A DNA stretch of 64,000 nt from Druceiella hillmani (lineage: Eukaryota; Arthropoda; Insecta; Lepidoptera; Hepialidae). Shown one piece after another: positions 37,085-51,900 of the stretch. The first letter of the stretch is position 1, and each line of letters begins with the position of its first letter. The stretch spans positions 6,571,001 to 6,635,000 of the forward strand of contig JAYKKI010000074.1 in NCBI GenBank assembly GCA_039881145.1, in the 5' to 3' direction. The notes under the pieces were generated by a model. The model did not search any database and was not told the DNA's origin. It worked only from the letters and a program-made list of their open reading frames with translations. A program made the position numbers and the translations under genes.

Positions 37085-39690
37085 GCCAGAAATTCAGAAA
37101 TAAAAAAGCAATTTATTTGTTTTCGTATAAGGTGCTTTGGGGTAATTTAAAACATGATGTTATCCCTACAATTATAAATTCTTACTAAATACTACATTAC
37201 TTTTTGTGTTGGAAACATTCACTTAGACACCAACTAAGTCCGCTACGCCGGTTCAGTTGACCGAGTAGCTACCGATGACTGTGCGTGTACATGGTGATAT
37301 TTTCTCAAAAGAATGGTTTTTCGTGCATATTTTTAAAATCTCCAACATCTGTTACTCGGAATTTCAGTAAGTTAAACAATTTATTGTCTCTTTAAGGGTT
37401 AGATTGTCTTACTTATTATTTGTCATGTGTAAATAAATTAATCAATTTGTAGGCACAAAAATGTAAAAGTGTATATTTTCTGTATATTATGTATCCATGA
37501 AAGTGTATATTATTATCTACTTCTAGTTTTCTTAGTTAAAAAAACTAGAAGTCACCCATTTAATGGACACATAATATCGGAAGACAAATATAACTCAGCA
37601 GCTTTTGAAAGGTTTCAACAGGAAGTGACAAAAATTTGTTATCCGCAAACACAACTGAAATTTAAAAAACCAAGGTCTTTGAAAAATATGTCTATTGGCG
37701 TTCTGAATAAAAAATGAAGTATCACTGAGCACATTAAACCGACAAAGTACTAAGAATGGAATGTTCCCTTTCTGACTCAACTTTTTAAAGGAGACAACCA
37801 AAACATCTCTTTTACATCGAACCAGATAACGTGTTTACCAGAATGCCTACAATTCAAGAAAAGTCATTGCCTTAAATCTAAAGAAAGGGAAATTTCAAAA
37901 ATGTGCATAATTTCAGACATAAAAATAAATTTCAAAGAACTAGTAATAGAAAAAATTTGTTAACATAAAAAAGATAGTAATTTCACAAAAAAGAAGCAAG
38001 TGACTAAAGACGCTGAAGTAATGACTTGCTTTCAAGGGTAGAAAATTATTAGAAAGCAAAGAAAAATAACTAAAAAACAAAGAAGTCAAGAGAAAAGTAA
38101 AAAAAAAGTTTGTACTTGAACTATGATTGAAAAGTATGATGATTGTACTTTGTACTGAAAAAATGGACATACTTTATTGAATTTATTGAGAAAATTGTAA
38201 AAATGAACGAAAAGACTTACTATACTGTAAACGTTTTGAAAACAATTAAGAACACATCACAGTTCAAATTTATAATTCCCAAGAAAAAAGATTATCATGA
38301 CGTAAATAAACTGCTTTTAAGTGGAAAAAATACACATAGAAAATCATAATGGGAAAAATATTAATTCCTTAATGAAGATATATATGAACGTATATTTTTA
38401 AGGATTTTTGTGCATAATCTTTGTGCATTCTGAACTCGGAAGGATGATGCATGATTCAAAATAGAGATAATAATATTTAATTTCAGGATAACCTATTTCA
38501 TTAGCGATTTACTTAAATATTATTATACGATATAAGTATTATTACCGAATAAAGACATTTCAAAGTGATGTTAAAGACCTGCAATTTACTATGAGATGGT
38601 TGAAAATACTTAATGTTACTATTTTATATTTTTAATTTTGATAGTTGAGTTCCCATTGAGGCAGGTTACATTTTTTAATAAAATGCATTGTTTTATAGAA
38701 TTGTTATCAGCATTTAGAAAAAATATAAAAGAAATGTGTAAGACAAAACGCAAGTAATTATTGTCAGTACCTATGAGATTTGGCTGTCATGAAAATAAAA
38801 ATTGTTTCTGTTCATTGATTTTAATTTGTTACTTATCTGATAATTTACCTATGAAAGAGGTAAAGTGTTGACTACTCCTAACTCCAAGTGGGGCAATTCC
38901 GAAATATAAGTAATATAAAAATATGAAATATTTCTAGGCTGTTATGTCCATGAAGAATGTTAAATATTTTTTTATAGAGGTAAGTACGAATGAAAAAATA
39001 AATATTAATTTGAACTTAATATAGAACAAAGACGAGTTTTAATTGTCATTCAGATTTATCCTGATATATTTTGGCATTGCACATTATTTATTTCGAAATA
39101 AGAGTTTGAAACTCTTACATCTAAAAAAAGCCAGTCAAATTTCAAGAAGAATTATAAATAATAAGCATTAGGCTGTTTAATTAAATATCCAAAAGTGAGA
39201 AGATTTGACACATTCTGGCAATTTTAACCAAATAATAAATATTCTGTTAACTCGTCTAAAAATCATTCAAAATTACCCCAAAGCACCTTAATTTTATTTG
39301 GAACCTTAGCATTGAACATCATCTTATACTTTCACGTGATGTACTCCGATATTTATACTGCATCGTGGTACTCGTAAGTAAGGTAAGTGATTTTGTGTAA
39401 GTGAATTTTTTATTCTTAACCTTTTTATAAATATTATTTATTAAATTGACTTTTATGGCTTCTTCAACCCCCTGCAGCCATAACAATGTTTAAAAATTTG
39501 CATTTTTCCAAATGCGTCTTGACTAAATATTTTAAATTTACAAAGGAATTGATGATGAAGTAAAGTGCAACTTTTCCAACAAATTCGACTCTAGCAAAAA
39601 TAAAATTCAATATTTTAAAAGCCGACTTGAAGCAAGAACACATTAACATTATTATATAAAATAACAAAGCATCCTTAATGAAACAGAATA
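37085..39690. other. region between mariner relic and TPGS2, no supported gene
   Basis: An 82-codon plus frame at 37469-37717, followed by a second frame-shifted stretch to about 38030, has lysine-rich, protein-like composition (FNGHIISEDKYNSAAFERF). It may be a decayed gene or transposon piece; I recognise no family. The rest is AT-rich. Confidence 0.4.
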
Positions 39691-39698
39691 AGTATGTC

Positions 39699-39704
39699 TT
39701 TATT
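39699..39704 (-). promoter_or_regulatory. poly(A) signal of TPGS2
   Basis: AATAAA on the minus strand about 50 bases past the TPGS2 stop, in aaaaataaagac. Close spacing and strand make it the most likely signal and imply a very short 3' UTR. Confidence 0.55.
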
Positions 39705-39754
39705 TTTCCTTCTCAACAGGCCAATTGATTCCTAAACAATTAAAAAGAACCATT

Positions 39755-39913
39755 CTATATTGCTTGCCTGGTAGAAGCAGTAGAACGGTTAAAATGCCTA
39801 TTGGCAGACTTAAATATAGCAGGATCAATGTGATTTATGATTGGGTCAGTACCATTACCCTTCTCTTCCTCCGGTTTATCCAGAAGGTGGGGTGCCAGTA
39901 ATAAAAACAGTTG
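39755..39913 (-). CDS. TPGS2: TPGS2 terminal exon 5
   Basis: Acceptor atttcag/caa, then QLFLLLAPHLLDKPEEEKGN, an acidic linker, and a tail rich in Arg and Ser (KSANRHFNRSTASTRQAI) to the TAG at 39757-39755. The APHLL motif continues the domain after WQ. The tail diverges from vertebrates, as expected. Confidence 0.88.
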   Translation of the reverse strand, partial: QLFLLLAPHLLDKPEEEKGNGTDPIINHIDPAIFKSANRHFNRSTASTRQAI

Positions 39914-42900
39914 CTGAAATAAAATAATAAAATCAAAACTCATTCAATGCTCTTGAGAATATGCTTCATAGCATGATTGAATTTTTAATATAGATTAAGA
40001 ATTTTAACATTAAATAGCTTCTATAGAACAAATTTAAATGTTAGTCTAATATAATATTATTAAGGAATCACACAAGGGAATAGTAGTCAGACAACAACAC
40101 CGATGACTACATATTTTTGTTGTACTACCCTCACTGTTTACAAATTGAAGCATAGCTGTTTTGTAACAGGTCTAGCTATTTACATAATCAGAATGGTAAT
40201 TGTTCATCGTAGTTTACTTGTTTTTGTATATACCATCAGTTACATCAAAATATTGCTATATATATATACAATATTTTGATAAAATATTGCTATACATATA
40301 GATGTTTATTTAGTAAGCAATGGGGATTGTAAAGAATTTGCCATCCACTTCCTCATCATTGACACCTGATTAAGAAATTTGTATGCTTACACCAGAAGAA
40401 CTGTTAGAACTGAGCCCTGACGATGCATCATATATACATCCTACAAATGAACCCCACCTAATAAACTAAAATGAATTTAATGATTTGGCTAAAGAGACTT
40501 CACTCTTTGCCTAGTAACCTTGGTGAAGTAAGCAATGAGCAACGAGAAGGGTTTCACCAAGATGTGAGGACAATAGAAATCAGGTACCAGGGACGATGGG
40601 ATCCAGCATTATGGGTGATTATTGCTAGTTCTTGAAAAGGAAGACATCACAATATGAAAGCAAAGAAAAAGTGCAAAAGCTAAGAATTATGCTTTAAATA
40701 TATATTAACTTTTTAAATTGAAAATTTCAACTCATTTTTCCATTTTTTGACATATATGTGAAAATCAGGATCTGTTATCATATAATCAGGTTATTATGTA
40801 AAGCAGATGTGAAACATGCAATATTTTCCATGTGTTGACTAAAGTTTTAAATTTTTTTCCCTTGTATAATTATAATAAAGGCAATGAGATTGTCATATGG
40901 TCTATGCAAAATAATGAAATTGTAATATAATCTAGTTAGATTCGATTATCCAAAATATGTGCACAATTTAAATTTCTTCTTAATCAGACAATATTAAAGA
41001 AGTCAGATTCAAGATGGCAACGAAACATTTAAATATTGTACATTAAGTTTTTTCTGTCACTATGTTTACGTGGATTAGTAATACATGGACAGTTATCAAT
41101 AATACAAGTTTACTTAAATTTAGCACCATTAATTGGAGCCAAAATGATATCAAAACATCATGGAGAACAAATGATATCAAAACATCAATAAAGTGCCATT
41201 TTTTAACATTTTACCATTTAAAAAATAAAATAGCAGTAAAAATGATGAAAGATTAAATTTTGTCTGTATGTTTTTATTCATTTTGAACATTATTTCTGGG
41301 ACTATAAGCCATACAATAGATGCTGAAAACTCCATTAAAATCTGTTCAGCTGTTTTTATGATACATGCACAAACAAACAGACAAAGACTTCTCGACGTCT
41401 TATCGAACTTCATATCTCAATTTAATCCCCAGGCTCTAACCGTACAATGTTAAAAACTCCATCAAAATGCAGTCAGTAAGCAGTTTTTGCGTGCAAATAA
41501 ACAAACTCCAAAAACAATCATTTCAAAACACCGATTTGTTTTCTACCCTCAGGCTGTATTAATAGTCCCCAGAACACATTTTTAGAAAATATTTTTAATA
41601 TAAAGACTACTTTTACCTTTGTTTTTTTATTATATGTATATGGCTTTTTTATTATACCTACGTATTTTTCAAGAATAATACTAAACTCAAATATAAAAAA
41701 GTGGCAATTAAAAAAATTTCTTTCGTTACTGCCTTGAAGTTTGTACATTTTATTTTACTTACTCAAATTACATGAGAAGTAAAAATTTTATATTATATAT
41801 ACGACAGTTACAATTTTGTAATTATGCATATATTCAAGTCATGGGCGTAGCTAGAGCGTTGTAATGGGGGGGGTGGGTGGGGTGGGGGTGGGGTGGGAGG
41901 CGGGTTCAATGGTTCAAAAATTAACTAGTTTTTCCCGAACTTCATGCAGAAAAAGGCAAAATTCTAAAATTAGAAATTACACAAAAATGGAAGTTTATGC
42001 AAGGCTGCAGCAAACTATAGTTGCTCTTAGTAGGTACTTTTAAATAAAATGTGTAAATAACGTCCGAAAAATATTTATTTATGTCAAAATGTAATAAAGT
42101 AGTTTAATCTTTGTGAAGTTTTGGTATTTATTATTTTATATATTGAATATATAAAATAATATATATTATATCCTATATTCTACAATCAACAAAGAAACAA
42201 ATATTAAAAGATTAAGAGAATATCAAGGGCCTATTCCTTAGAGCATTTACATTGGTAATAAAATATTGTAATTTTTAAAATATTTTTGTTACCTAAGAGA
42301 TAAAAAACTAAATTAAAAACTTTAAAGTATTAAATTTAACCTTTTACATCTTATGGCTAACATATTTATGATCTGATCAGAATCCAGTTGGACCGCTATA
42401 TCACGATATACGCTCATTAGCGCAAGCGCAGTGAGCCGTTCATCTCCCATGCTGTTTCTTAAGTAGCTTTTCAACCTCTTTAGATTTAAAAAACATATTT
42501 CTGGGGTTGCTGTGGACACTGGGACCAATACAATGAGAAGCTTTCTTATTGTAGGAAAAAACTGATTCTCGCAATGGTCAAGAGTTTCTAGGACTGTGGA
42601 AAGTTTTTCCGCCATTGAAGCCATATTTTGTATTCACTTGGAAAATGATGGGCTTCTGTTTCTGCCAAAAATAACACCACTATTTTTTTTAAGGCTTTCC
42701 TTTATTCTGGATTCATTATTGACCTTCTCAGATTCTCGGATTGTGTATTCATGTGGTTTAAAGCATGCATCATGTTCTGTAATTACATGGACAATGAAAG
42801 GGTAAAATACATTTCGACAGTAATATTTTTCGGCAGTTTCTCTCGGAACATTACTGCGCTGGGTTTGCACTGTAGTCGTTCTAGGAACAGTTATGTCGCT

Positions 42901-45900
42901 CGAACTCATTTGCTTTGCTTGCTCGAAAAGGATTGCGAACTCATTTTTGTTATGAATATTTTGTAAAGTAGTTTTTATTATGTTTATATGCAAACGTTGA
43001 TCAAATCGACCTTCACCTCCTGCATTGCTCTGTACAGATAAACTGCATATGAAAATACTTTTCTCAATATATCTAACGACAAGATAAACTGGTTATTTTC
43101 CAGTTGTCTGCAGTTGGTATGCTTGAGCGGCGGTATCTCTAGCAGCAGAATCTTGAAGTGCTGCGCGTACTACGGGAAGCATTTCTGCAAATCTTTCAAC
43201 AGCCACATGTTTTTCCGTCCATTGCGTCTCACAAAGAGATAAGTGTTGAATAAGATGACTTAATTTGATCCGCAATTTTCTTCATAAGGCCATCTAGAAG
43301 TGGAGATTGTGGAAAAAAATGTATTATCCTTTTTATGGTTCCAATACAGTTTCGTATCAGGTATCTTATTTGAATGCTTAGCGCATTCAAATTCAGAACA
43401 TGAGTAACACAGTGTACGAATTGCGCTCTTGGGTATTGCTCTGCGATTATTGTTCTCACACCTCATAACCAGCCACTCATCGCTGCAGCACCATCAAAGC
43501 TTTGCCCATTCAATTTATCCACATCCAAATTATAGGATAAAAGACGCGTTATAGTAGTACAAGATAAATTTTAAGAAATTCTCTCGAATAATCGATTTTC
43601 CAAATGAGCACTCTACATATCATAAACATAACCCTAATTGTTTTCATCGTGATATGTCTTGAGTTTCATCAGTTAATATGGTAAAAAAACCTTGCTTCTC
43701 TAACACTTTTAAGTACTTACGCTTGAATAGCATTACTGCATAGTGCTATCACTTCATTCTGAATTACTGATGAGGAATACACGGCTCTACTGTGAAGAAG
43801 TGCTCAGGAATTATCATCATTATACATGGGTTCATTCATTCCAATTTCTCTAGAATCACAGCTTCTTAAAGCCATTTCCTGCCACCCACAAAGAAAAAGC
43901 TTTTAACCTTTTTCTGTTCTCTTAGCCATGTTCTTATTTTCTACATTAATACACTGTGTAACATGAAACATCTTTCCTTTCGCAACCTTTACAAAATTTG
44001 TTGCCTGCTCGATAGCGAATTTATGATATTTCATATCTGCATGATGAACAAAACTCTAAAGCTTTCTTCTAGTTAGTAAATGGCTTACTGACAAAGGTTC
44101 CAAGTTCTCGATTACCACGACTGCCTTGCATTTTTCCACTTAAAACACATACTTTACGAAGTGCTCCCTGCATGATATTCGAATATACAAGCTTGGCAGT
44201 CCAATGAAGTTGAACAGAAAAATTCTTTTTACCAATGATTGGAAATTTGAATGTATCCAGAGGGGTCCAAGGCTCTTTTAATACTCTCAGTTTTTCCTCA
44301 TTACTGTTTGGAAAATGACACACATAGTTCCCAATATCCACGGACATGTCTGGAGCCAAAGCTATCTTGGCTGTAAAAGAAAGAAATTAACTAAATTTAA
44401 TAATACAATACAGACACGCAGCATTCATTTTGAATCATGCTGGTGGTTCTAGAGTTATAAGCGCACAAATGGATAGACAGAGAGATGATGCATTTTATGA
44501 TATGTAAGGATTTACAGAAAATAATGATCAAAAACTTTCAGATAAAAATAAAAAAATAATATAGAAAGTAAGTCAAAATTAAAGGGACCACCCCCACCCC
44601 CACCCCCTTACAAAAACATCGAAAAAATATTCTATCTTTAAAGATATCTTACGGAACAATTAGCGTGCGAGCCCGACTCGCACATGACCGGTATATTTTA
44701 TATAATTTTTTGTTGACACAATTTTGTAGTTATCACAATGGCACTAGTTAACGGGTAACTTACAAAACCAAAGCTCAACGCTGTCCTCTACATGAATATA
44801 TTATACATTTGTTTACTAATAAACTGAGAACAGTTTTAAGTTCAACCTAATAACAACCATAGTTCCTCATAACAAAGTCACAAATCTTCAAAATAAAATC
44901 TTTTACCTACATCATTAGCCACAATTATCATTAGCCACAACTACATCAGGTCACTCACTTGTTTCAATGGAAGCAAAAGCTTCGAACTAATACATAAGCA
45001 AAATAAGACCTCACCCCACAAGTAAGGCAGCCCAATATCTAGTGGTGTTATTGATTGAAGTCATTGAAGTAGGTATAATGTAAAGACGGCATCCGGTGGT
45101 GCACACCGGTCGATAACAAAAAAGCAAAATGTACCTACTCATGTCACGTATAAAGATAAATTCTATACTGCAGAATTAATAACTATAGATTTATGTTTAT
45201 CATTTTCAAGTAGTCTTTAAACAATGGTAAAACTCACCTTTCTTCACTTCAATTATGGATGGGCCCGCACCCGCTTCATCATTCTTCTTCATAATCAGAT
45301 ATCTGGGATTGGAGCAAAATCTCTTGTTTTGTTCGTTTCATATCAGTTACTTTTATTCAAGAATAGTGACTCCAAAATGCATAACAAACAAAAAGAAAAC
45401 GGCATGTGCATGGTTATGTCGCGTGACTCGCGTACATGCGTAGTAGGTATGTGCGGGAGAAAGGCGGGAAGGGGAATACATACATTCGACTCAATGAATA
45501 ATTGCTGTGCTCTGACGACCGAACTGCACTTGTATATATATTTTAGGGCACAGATATCCTGTGACGAATACAAAATGTAAATATTCCACAAATATTTTTT
45601 TCGCCTATGCTAAGGAGGGGATCCGGACCCGGACCTAAACCCCTTCCTTATGATTCAAGTGATCTGTCATAAAGCGATTAATTGTTGAAGAGTGCTTATG
45701 AATATGAACACATAAGCAATATTTCTTCCATATAATTCAAAATTCTGAATTTAAAATTAAAAATTTCACCTCTGCCCAAGGTATCAATCCCATGTTGGAA
45801 AATACGGCTTGCCACCCGGGCAGACCCAAGTGAATTAGACACATGCGAAAATAATGAGTAAAATCATCTGCAAGCCATGTCCAAGATCCGTCCCGCCCCA

Positions 45901-48900
45901 GCAACCATATTGACCATTCACCCTCAGAAAAAATCAGACACACCTGCAAATGAATTTCAAAATAATATGTAGCAATTAGAACCTATCTTATGTTATTAAA
46001 AATTGCTACACGCAACTTGGTACTCTTGAGTAAGATTCCTCAGGTTAGACCAATATCATTTGAAATTGCACAAAAATGATATATGTAATTTAATTCGCCT
46101 ACTAATAGATGAAACTAGAACCATCTATATATATAGTCATAAAGTTTTCTTCTTGCAAATATATACTCTGTGGGCAAATATATAATTTGTTGTTTGACAG
46201 TCGCATGAATAAGAGAGTTATGAGTAAGAGTGAAAAATGAATGTAATTAGAAATAGTGCAAACTGACTCCGAAAAAAAGAAATTGCGTTCTCCATAAACT
46301 GGAAAGTTATGATGCCAATTTTTGAGCCAAAAAAGAGATTCTGCTAATCGACTATCTCCCAAAGGAGAAGACCATTACCAGAGTATACCATGTATCACTT
46401 TTAAACTTATTAAAGGCAGCAATAATAGAGAAATTCCCAGGACTAAAAAAGTTGTTTTCACCATGAGAATCCACTGTTGCTTTCAAACAAAAATTGACAG
46501 AATTGCGATGTGACCTGCTCCTGCGTTCAGCCTGTTCACCAGAATTAGTTCTCTCAGAATATCATCTGCTAAAACTCAAAACTTTCCTGGCTGGATGTAA
46601 ATTTGAGTGAATTGAATCATAAAAGAAGTAAAGGAACATCTTAAAGGTCTCAAAGAGACTCATCTCCTCGAAGGAATCGTTAAACTGGAGGAATGTAGGA
46701 GCAAATACGTTGAATTTGATGGAGACTAAATTGAAAAATTTAGTATGTTATTTTTTTCCTTTCATATCAAACCACCTTCATATAGAAATGATAAAACTAT
46801 ATTGACAAATAATAATTTATAAAATAAAGTTGTTTACTTGTAAACTTTCTGGTTATGTGTGCAATTCTGTGCTTATATCAATATGCTTGGATTTTTTAAG
46901 AACTTGTTTAAGAATTCAGGACTTTGATTCATAACCTTGTTTAAGAATTTTGGTCTTTGATTCATGAACTTGTTTAAGAATTCCAGCCTCTGATTCATCA
47001 AATTGTTTAAGAATTCCGGCCTCTGATTTAAGAACTTGCTTAAGTATTCAAGCCTCTGATTTCTTGATTATCTATGCACACATTGATACAATCTAGCATA
47101 GAAATATAAAATTCAGTCAGGAGAGAAAGCCACATTCAAAAACAAAAAACCAACTATAGTGGTACTACCCTCATCTTGTAAAGCATAAAGGATGATAAAG
47201 TTATGTACATATCATTTACATTCCTATATTTCTGTACCTGGAGGGACAAAATGGAGCCCTATTAATATAAATTTATTATAATTTTATTTATGAGTTATAG
47301 ACTGAATGAGCTTCAGATTCAACATTAACACATACTATGTAGTGATGACACAATGTGAGAAATTTTATTATAATTTTGATCTAATTATTATATTAAAAAA
47401 CTATTTTCATTTATAGCATGGTAACAAAATTAATATAGCTTAGATATATATGTTACTGTTAAAGCTAAGATTTACCAAGTCCTAATGGTAAAAGTCCAAA
47501 CTGTTCTTTGATAATTGTTAATTTCAGAACCACAGTAAATGTTGAAAAATAGTCATGTCTAGACGTGTTCGGCACATTATCGTACTAACGGGCAGTATAC
47601 TGCCTCCCCACTACCAGTGTCACCTCTCTACACACTTCATATGCCACAGTCCATCGCTAGACACGATTGAATACGTTTTTTCATTAATTTGGTCTCTTTG
47701 TATTTTTGTTGTTTAAAAATATCTATGAGGTAAGATGAGTGTACAACAAAAATTTTATCAAATATTGGACGAGCTCATGGTAAATAAAAAAGACAATAAC
47801 TTTTGTCTCGATAGGGACAAATACATGAAGTATTAAGAACATGAAAGAGAAAGCTGCTAAGAACATGAAAAAAAGCAAGTTGTTAATTTACCGATGTATA
47901 AAGCGTTATGATATTCTAACAGTAGAAGGAGAGAATGGAAAATCAGATATTATGTTTGTTACAATGACTTTTTCAACGTTCTCGAAGAAACGCATCTCGC
48001 TATTGGCCATAGTGGCAGGACAAAAATGCTTAAGGAATGTAATCGCATGTACAAAAATATAACAGATGAGGCTATAACATATTTGAAGCTATTCTAGCTA
48101 ACCTCGTCAAAAGAAACAGAAGGCTTTGAAAAAGGGAATTGTCGTCAAGTCTATAGTTCACAGTGAAATGAATTCATGTTGCCAGGCTGATCTAATAGAT
48201 CTACAAACTTGAAATATATCAAATTGAAATATACCAAGCCATCTCACAAAATTTGTGATCTCTCATGTTCTTCAAGCTATTGAAAGTTTATGTTCCATGT
48301 GGCCAGAGGTGAAAATACTACATGGAAAGCCAAGACATAGCTGGAGTCAAGGATCAGGCGAGCATGTCACGAGATAATCAAATGTTCCGCCTACGAAGCA
48401 ATGTTTGGTTATGCAATTAAAATGGGCGTAGCAACTTCAGCAATCCCTAAAGATATGATTTTAGTTATAAGAGAAGAGAAGAATTTAACAAGACAAAGAA
48501 GATAATAGATCAGATAGTCAGAAATAGACAAAAACAATGTCAAGTATCAAGAATAAATTACAAGAAGAGATTATTACTGAGAATGTGAAAAGTAAAAAAT
48601 AACTGAGGTTTCTAATGATACTAAGGATAATATCATGAAAGAATACGATACCGATTCGGAGACAAAAATTATAACCAAATGGCAGTAAGTTCTTGAAACT
48701 ATAGAACCAATACGGAAAAAGATTGAATCTGTACTGATAATAAGAAATAATGGAAAATTTTTTTGGAGAAACAAGCTGAAATGAAAGCCACATCAGTTGA
48801 TAAATATCCAAACATGAAAATCGGCCAAAATGTAAGAATAAAGCTAAAACTGACACGAAAAGCATTATTGCAGTTATAGCAGATATTAGGAACAACCATT

Positions 48901-51900
48901 TTTACCAACTTGGTACCAAATTTGGAGTACTGAAGCAGCTTTATACACAAAATCAATTTACTTCATGCTCGGAAGACTTTGTTAAATAGAAGAAATAATT
49001 AAAGATAAAGAAGTGTGTATTCGAGAAGTTGTCAAATAATTGTCATTGACCAGAGGGCAACGATTCAAAAAATGCAACTGCGTAAAAAAGTTCTCGATGA
49101 AGAAGTGCACTTGCAAGTCATCAGGATTACTTTGTAATTCTTAATGCCGCCATAGCTCACCCTGTTGTAACAAATGAAATATTTTTTTTACTTTTAATTA
49201 TGAACACTTAATAATACCAAATGATAAGAAGAATTAATAACTGATTAGCTTAGCCAACAAAGATATTATAATTTGTGAGTACAATTTTTTTTGTTTATTT
49301 GACTATTTATAAAAAATACTTTACCTAATAAAATTTTTTTTACTTGATGCGGCCTGGAAATTTAAAAATCATGTAATGATTTTAAATCTGTATGTCATAT
49401 TTACTAGAAAAATCTATGGCATTACGACTGATTCATGTGGAGAGAGATGATTTCAGTACAAGCACATTTTTTTTCTAAAGTAATAGAACTAATTTAGTGT
49501 CATTGACATTCTCTCTCATTAGTTAAATACTGGCACGTCACTTATAATAACTTCCAAGCTTTTTACACATGCAGAGTTTCCCAAAATTTTTCTGAAGTTT
49601 GTTAATAGGAATAAATTCCTGCATAGACATTCTCCCCTCGTTCAAAGTAATCAGTCAACAGCACTGAGACCAAAAACAACAATATTTCTAGGAATTTTGT
49701 ACTAATATCTTTAATCAGAGAATCCATAATTTTTTACTCCATGAGCACTTTAATCAGCACACCCTAACATAAATAAGAAGATTAGAGGTTAATTTTTAAA
49801 AAGATTTTTTTCCAGAGTTGCTTGATCTGTAACATGTGAATCTGTAACATATCCTGAATTCTATGGAAAGTAAGAATGAAAATGGGATTTAAAATGAGAA
49901 ATTAGAGAGGATTTATGTCATTTTTACAATCATTTTTTAATTCCTAAGGACAAATCTACAAATAAATTTAATTTTCACACAGAAAACTTGCAGTATTTTT
50001 TCTATGGAGCTTACATAGAAAAATTAATAAAGATTAATAGGGACTGGAAGTATTGCAAAGATCTGCATCCCTAAGTATCCAGAACACCAATCACAGGTAT
50101 ATCGGAATTGATTATGTCAAAATAATTGAAATTAACTGTCACAAAAGTCAGCCTGTGAATGTGTTGTCTGTTCTCCAAGTTACCTGAAGAATAATCATAA
50201 AACTACGTGAAACATTCTTGACTGCATGGAAAGGAAAAATTACCAATTTTTTCCAAATTTCCTGTCTCAAAACATTTTATCTGTTATCTATTTTTGGCGT
50301 ACTCATGGATATGTTATACATTCTTATACAGTATTTGTTTACTTATTATACAAAGCGCAATCATACATGTAGTCATTAATGAAATAAACACATTTTACCA
50401 AGATTATTCTCTCCATAATATCAGGATAGCAGCATCTACATCGCAGCAAACAAAGCTGTCTATTATTTTACAGGTGATCAAGCTACCGCGTCATCTAGCC
50501 TTGTCATTTACATTGAAATTAATAATTACAACTGAATGATGGGGCCTTTAAATAGTTATTTTTAACTTATATTGACATAATATGCTTCCATTCTTCTACC
50601 TACTTTGTGCACTCTAAATAATAAACACTTACTTTTCCAACTAGTTTACAATCATCTAACTCAAAAACTTTGCTTTTGGTATTCAACAATGGTTTCCGTT
50701 CCTCCTCAGAACGTGATAAAGCAAAATCCAGCAAATCTTTTAGTGGTTGTGATAAGCATAATTCGGAAAGAGCGTTTATATGTATCAAACCTACTGGTAA
50801 AATCTCATCAGCTGAAACAAAACGTATAAAAATACATATGACCTAATATTATTTATTTTCATATTCATATACTTCTCAGCTTTTGTCCATTTGCTTCAAT
50901 AGATTACATTAAATATTGTATTTATTTATTGTAGGTTAAACAGAAGTTACAATGTAACTGTTAAGGACAGAAAGTAAGACTCTTTAGACGTTATCTTTGT
51001 AAATACATACTAATGGTACAGCATAATTTAGATTTAATGGGTGCAAAAACATTTCAAGTTACAAAATGCTCTCATTTATTAATTGAAATCTAAATAGACA
51101 GACAGATAAGGGCTCTACTTTAGAAAGGTTTTATAGGAAAACGGAAAAGATCAAAGAATTTGACTGGACAAGGAAAAGTCAAGAAATTTAGTTAGAAGTT
51201 TTGAATATTTTGTTACAATGTTCAAATTGTGTCACGTCAACAAAAATATGTAGCTATGTTAAATGTAAAATTATTAACAAAGCCAAAGCTTTTAATTAAA
51301 ATTTTTTAAAACCTAAAAATAATAATATTTATCTTCTTCGATTTAAGTTTGTCTACTGACAGTAAATAGTGAATATAAGTACAAAATTCTAAGTGATTAA
51401 ATTACTTCTTCCATCCATTCCATAGAAAACTTCATATTGCGTAATCTAAGTTATTAAATTGCTGAAAACTAAAATTATAAAAATGTTTATACAAAAAAAA
51501 TCAGTATTTTCATTAGAATTTATTTCAAATTGAAAAAAATCATTATTTTGTGTTAATTCTTTATATTTGTAAATTTTGAATGACTTGTAAATGATTGAAT
51601 GAAGAAAATTTATGCTACAGAAAGGAAATTAGATTCTTATATACTTTTTTAATAATACTTTATAAATAATAAATTATTATTTTTTCCATAAAGGCTGTCT
51701 ACAATGATTTTTGTTTTTAGGACATTTTTTCACTTATTTATTTTCTATGCTATAGTGATTAGTTACAAAAAGTTATTTTAAAACTTTTTTTAATAAATAT
51801 TTTTAATAACTTCAATTGTGACCTTTATATCCAAAATCTTGTTTATTATAAATTTCATTTTAATTAAATTTAAAGAATTGTTATAAACTCACCTTTCACA

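Larger units (their letters stand above)
41840..45400 (-). mobile_element. hAT-type element with ZMYM1-like transposase
   Basis: The left terminus catgggcgtagctag (41840) is typical of insect hAT ends and is followed by a G-run (41866-41904). The transposase relic runs on the minus strand from about 45390 to 42330. The right terminus is not resolved: a degenerate end-like motif, cgcctatgctaaggagggga, lies at 45602, and C-rich sequence at 44588-44607 is complementary to the G-run. It fills much of TPGS2 intron 4 and stops short of exon 4. Confidence 0.7.

Noticed and set aside
45224..45591. Plus-strand 118-codon frame and minus 82-codon frame as host genes
   Set aside because: They lie over the 5' part of the hAT element; the minus-strand relic explains the sequence better.
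48518..48956. Minus-strand frames of up to 125 codons rich in Phe, Ile and Leu as a membrane protein
   Set aside because: They are the antisense of the Lys/Glu-rich KRBA2-like relic on the plus strand.
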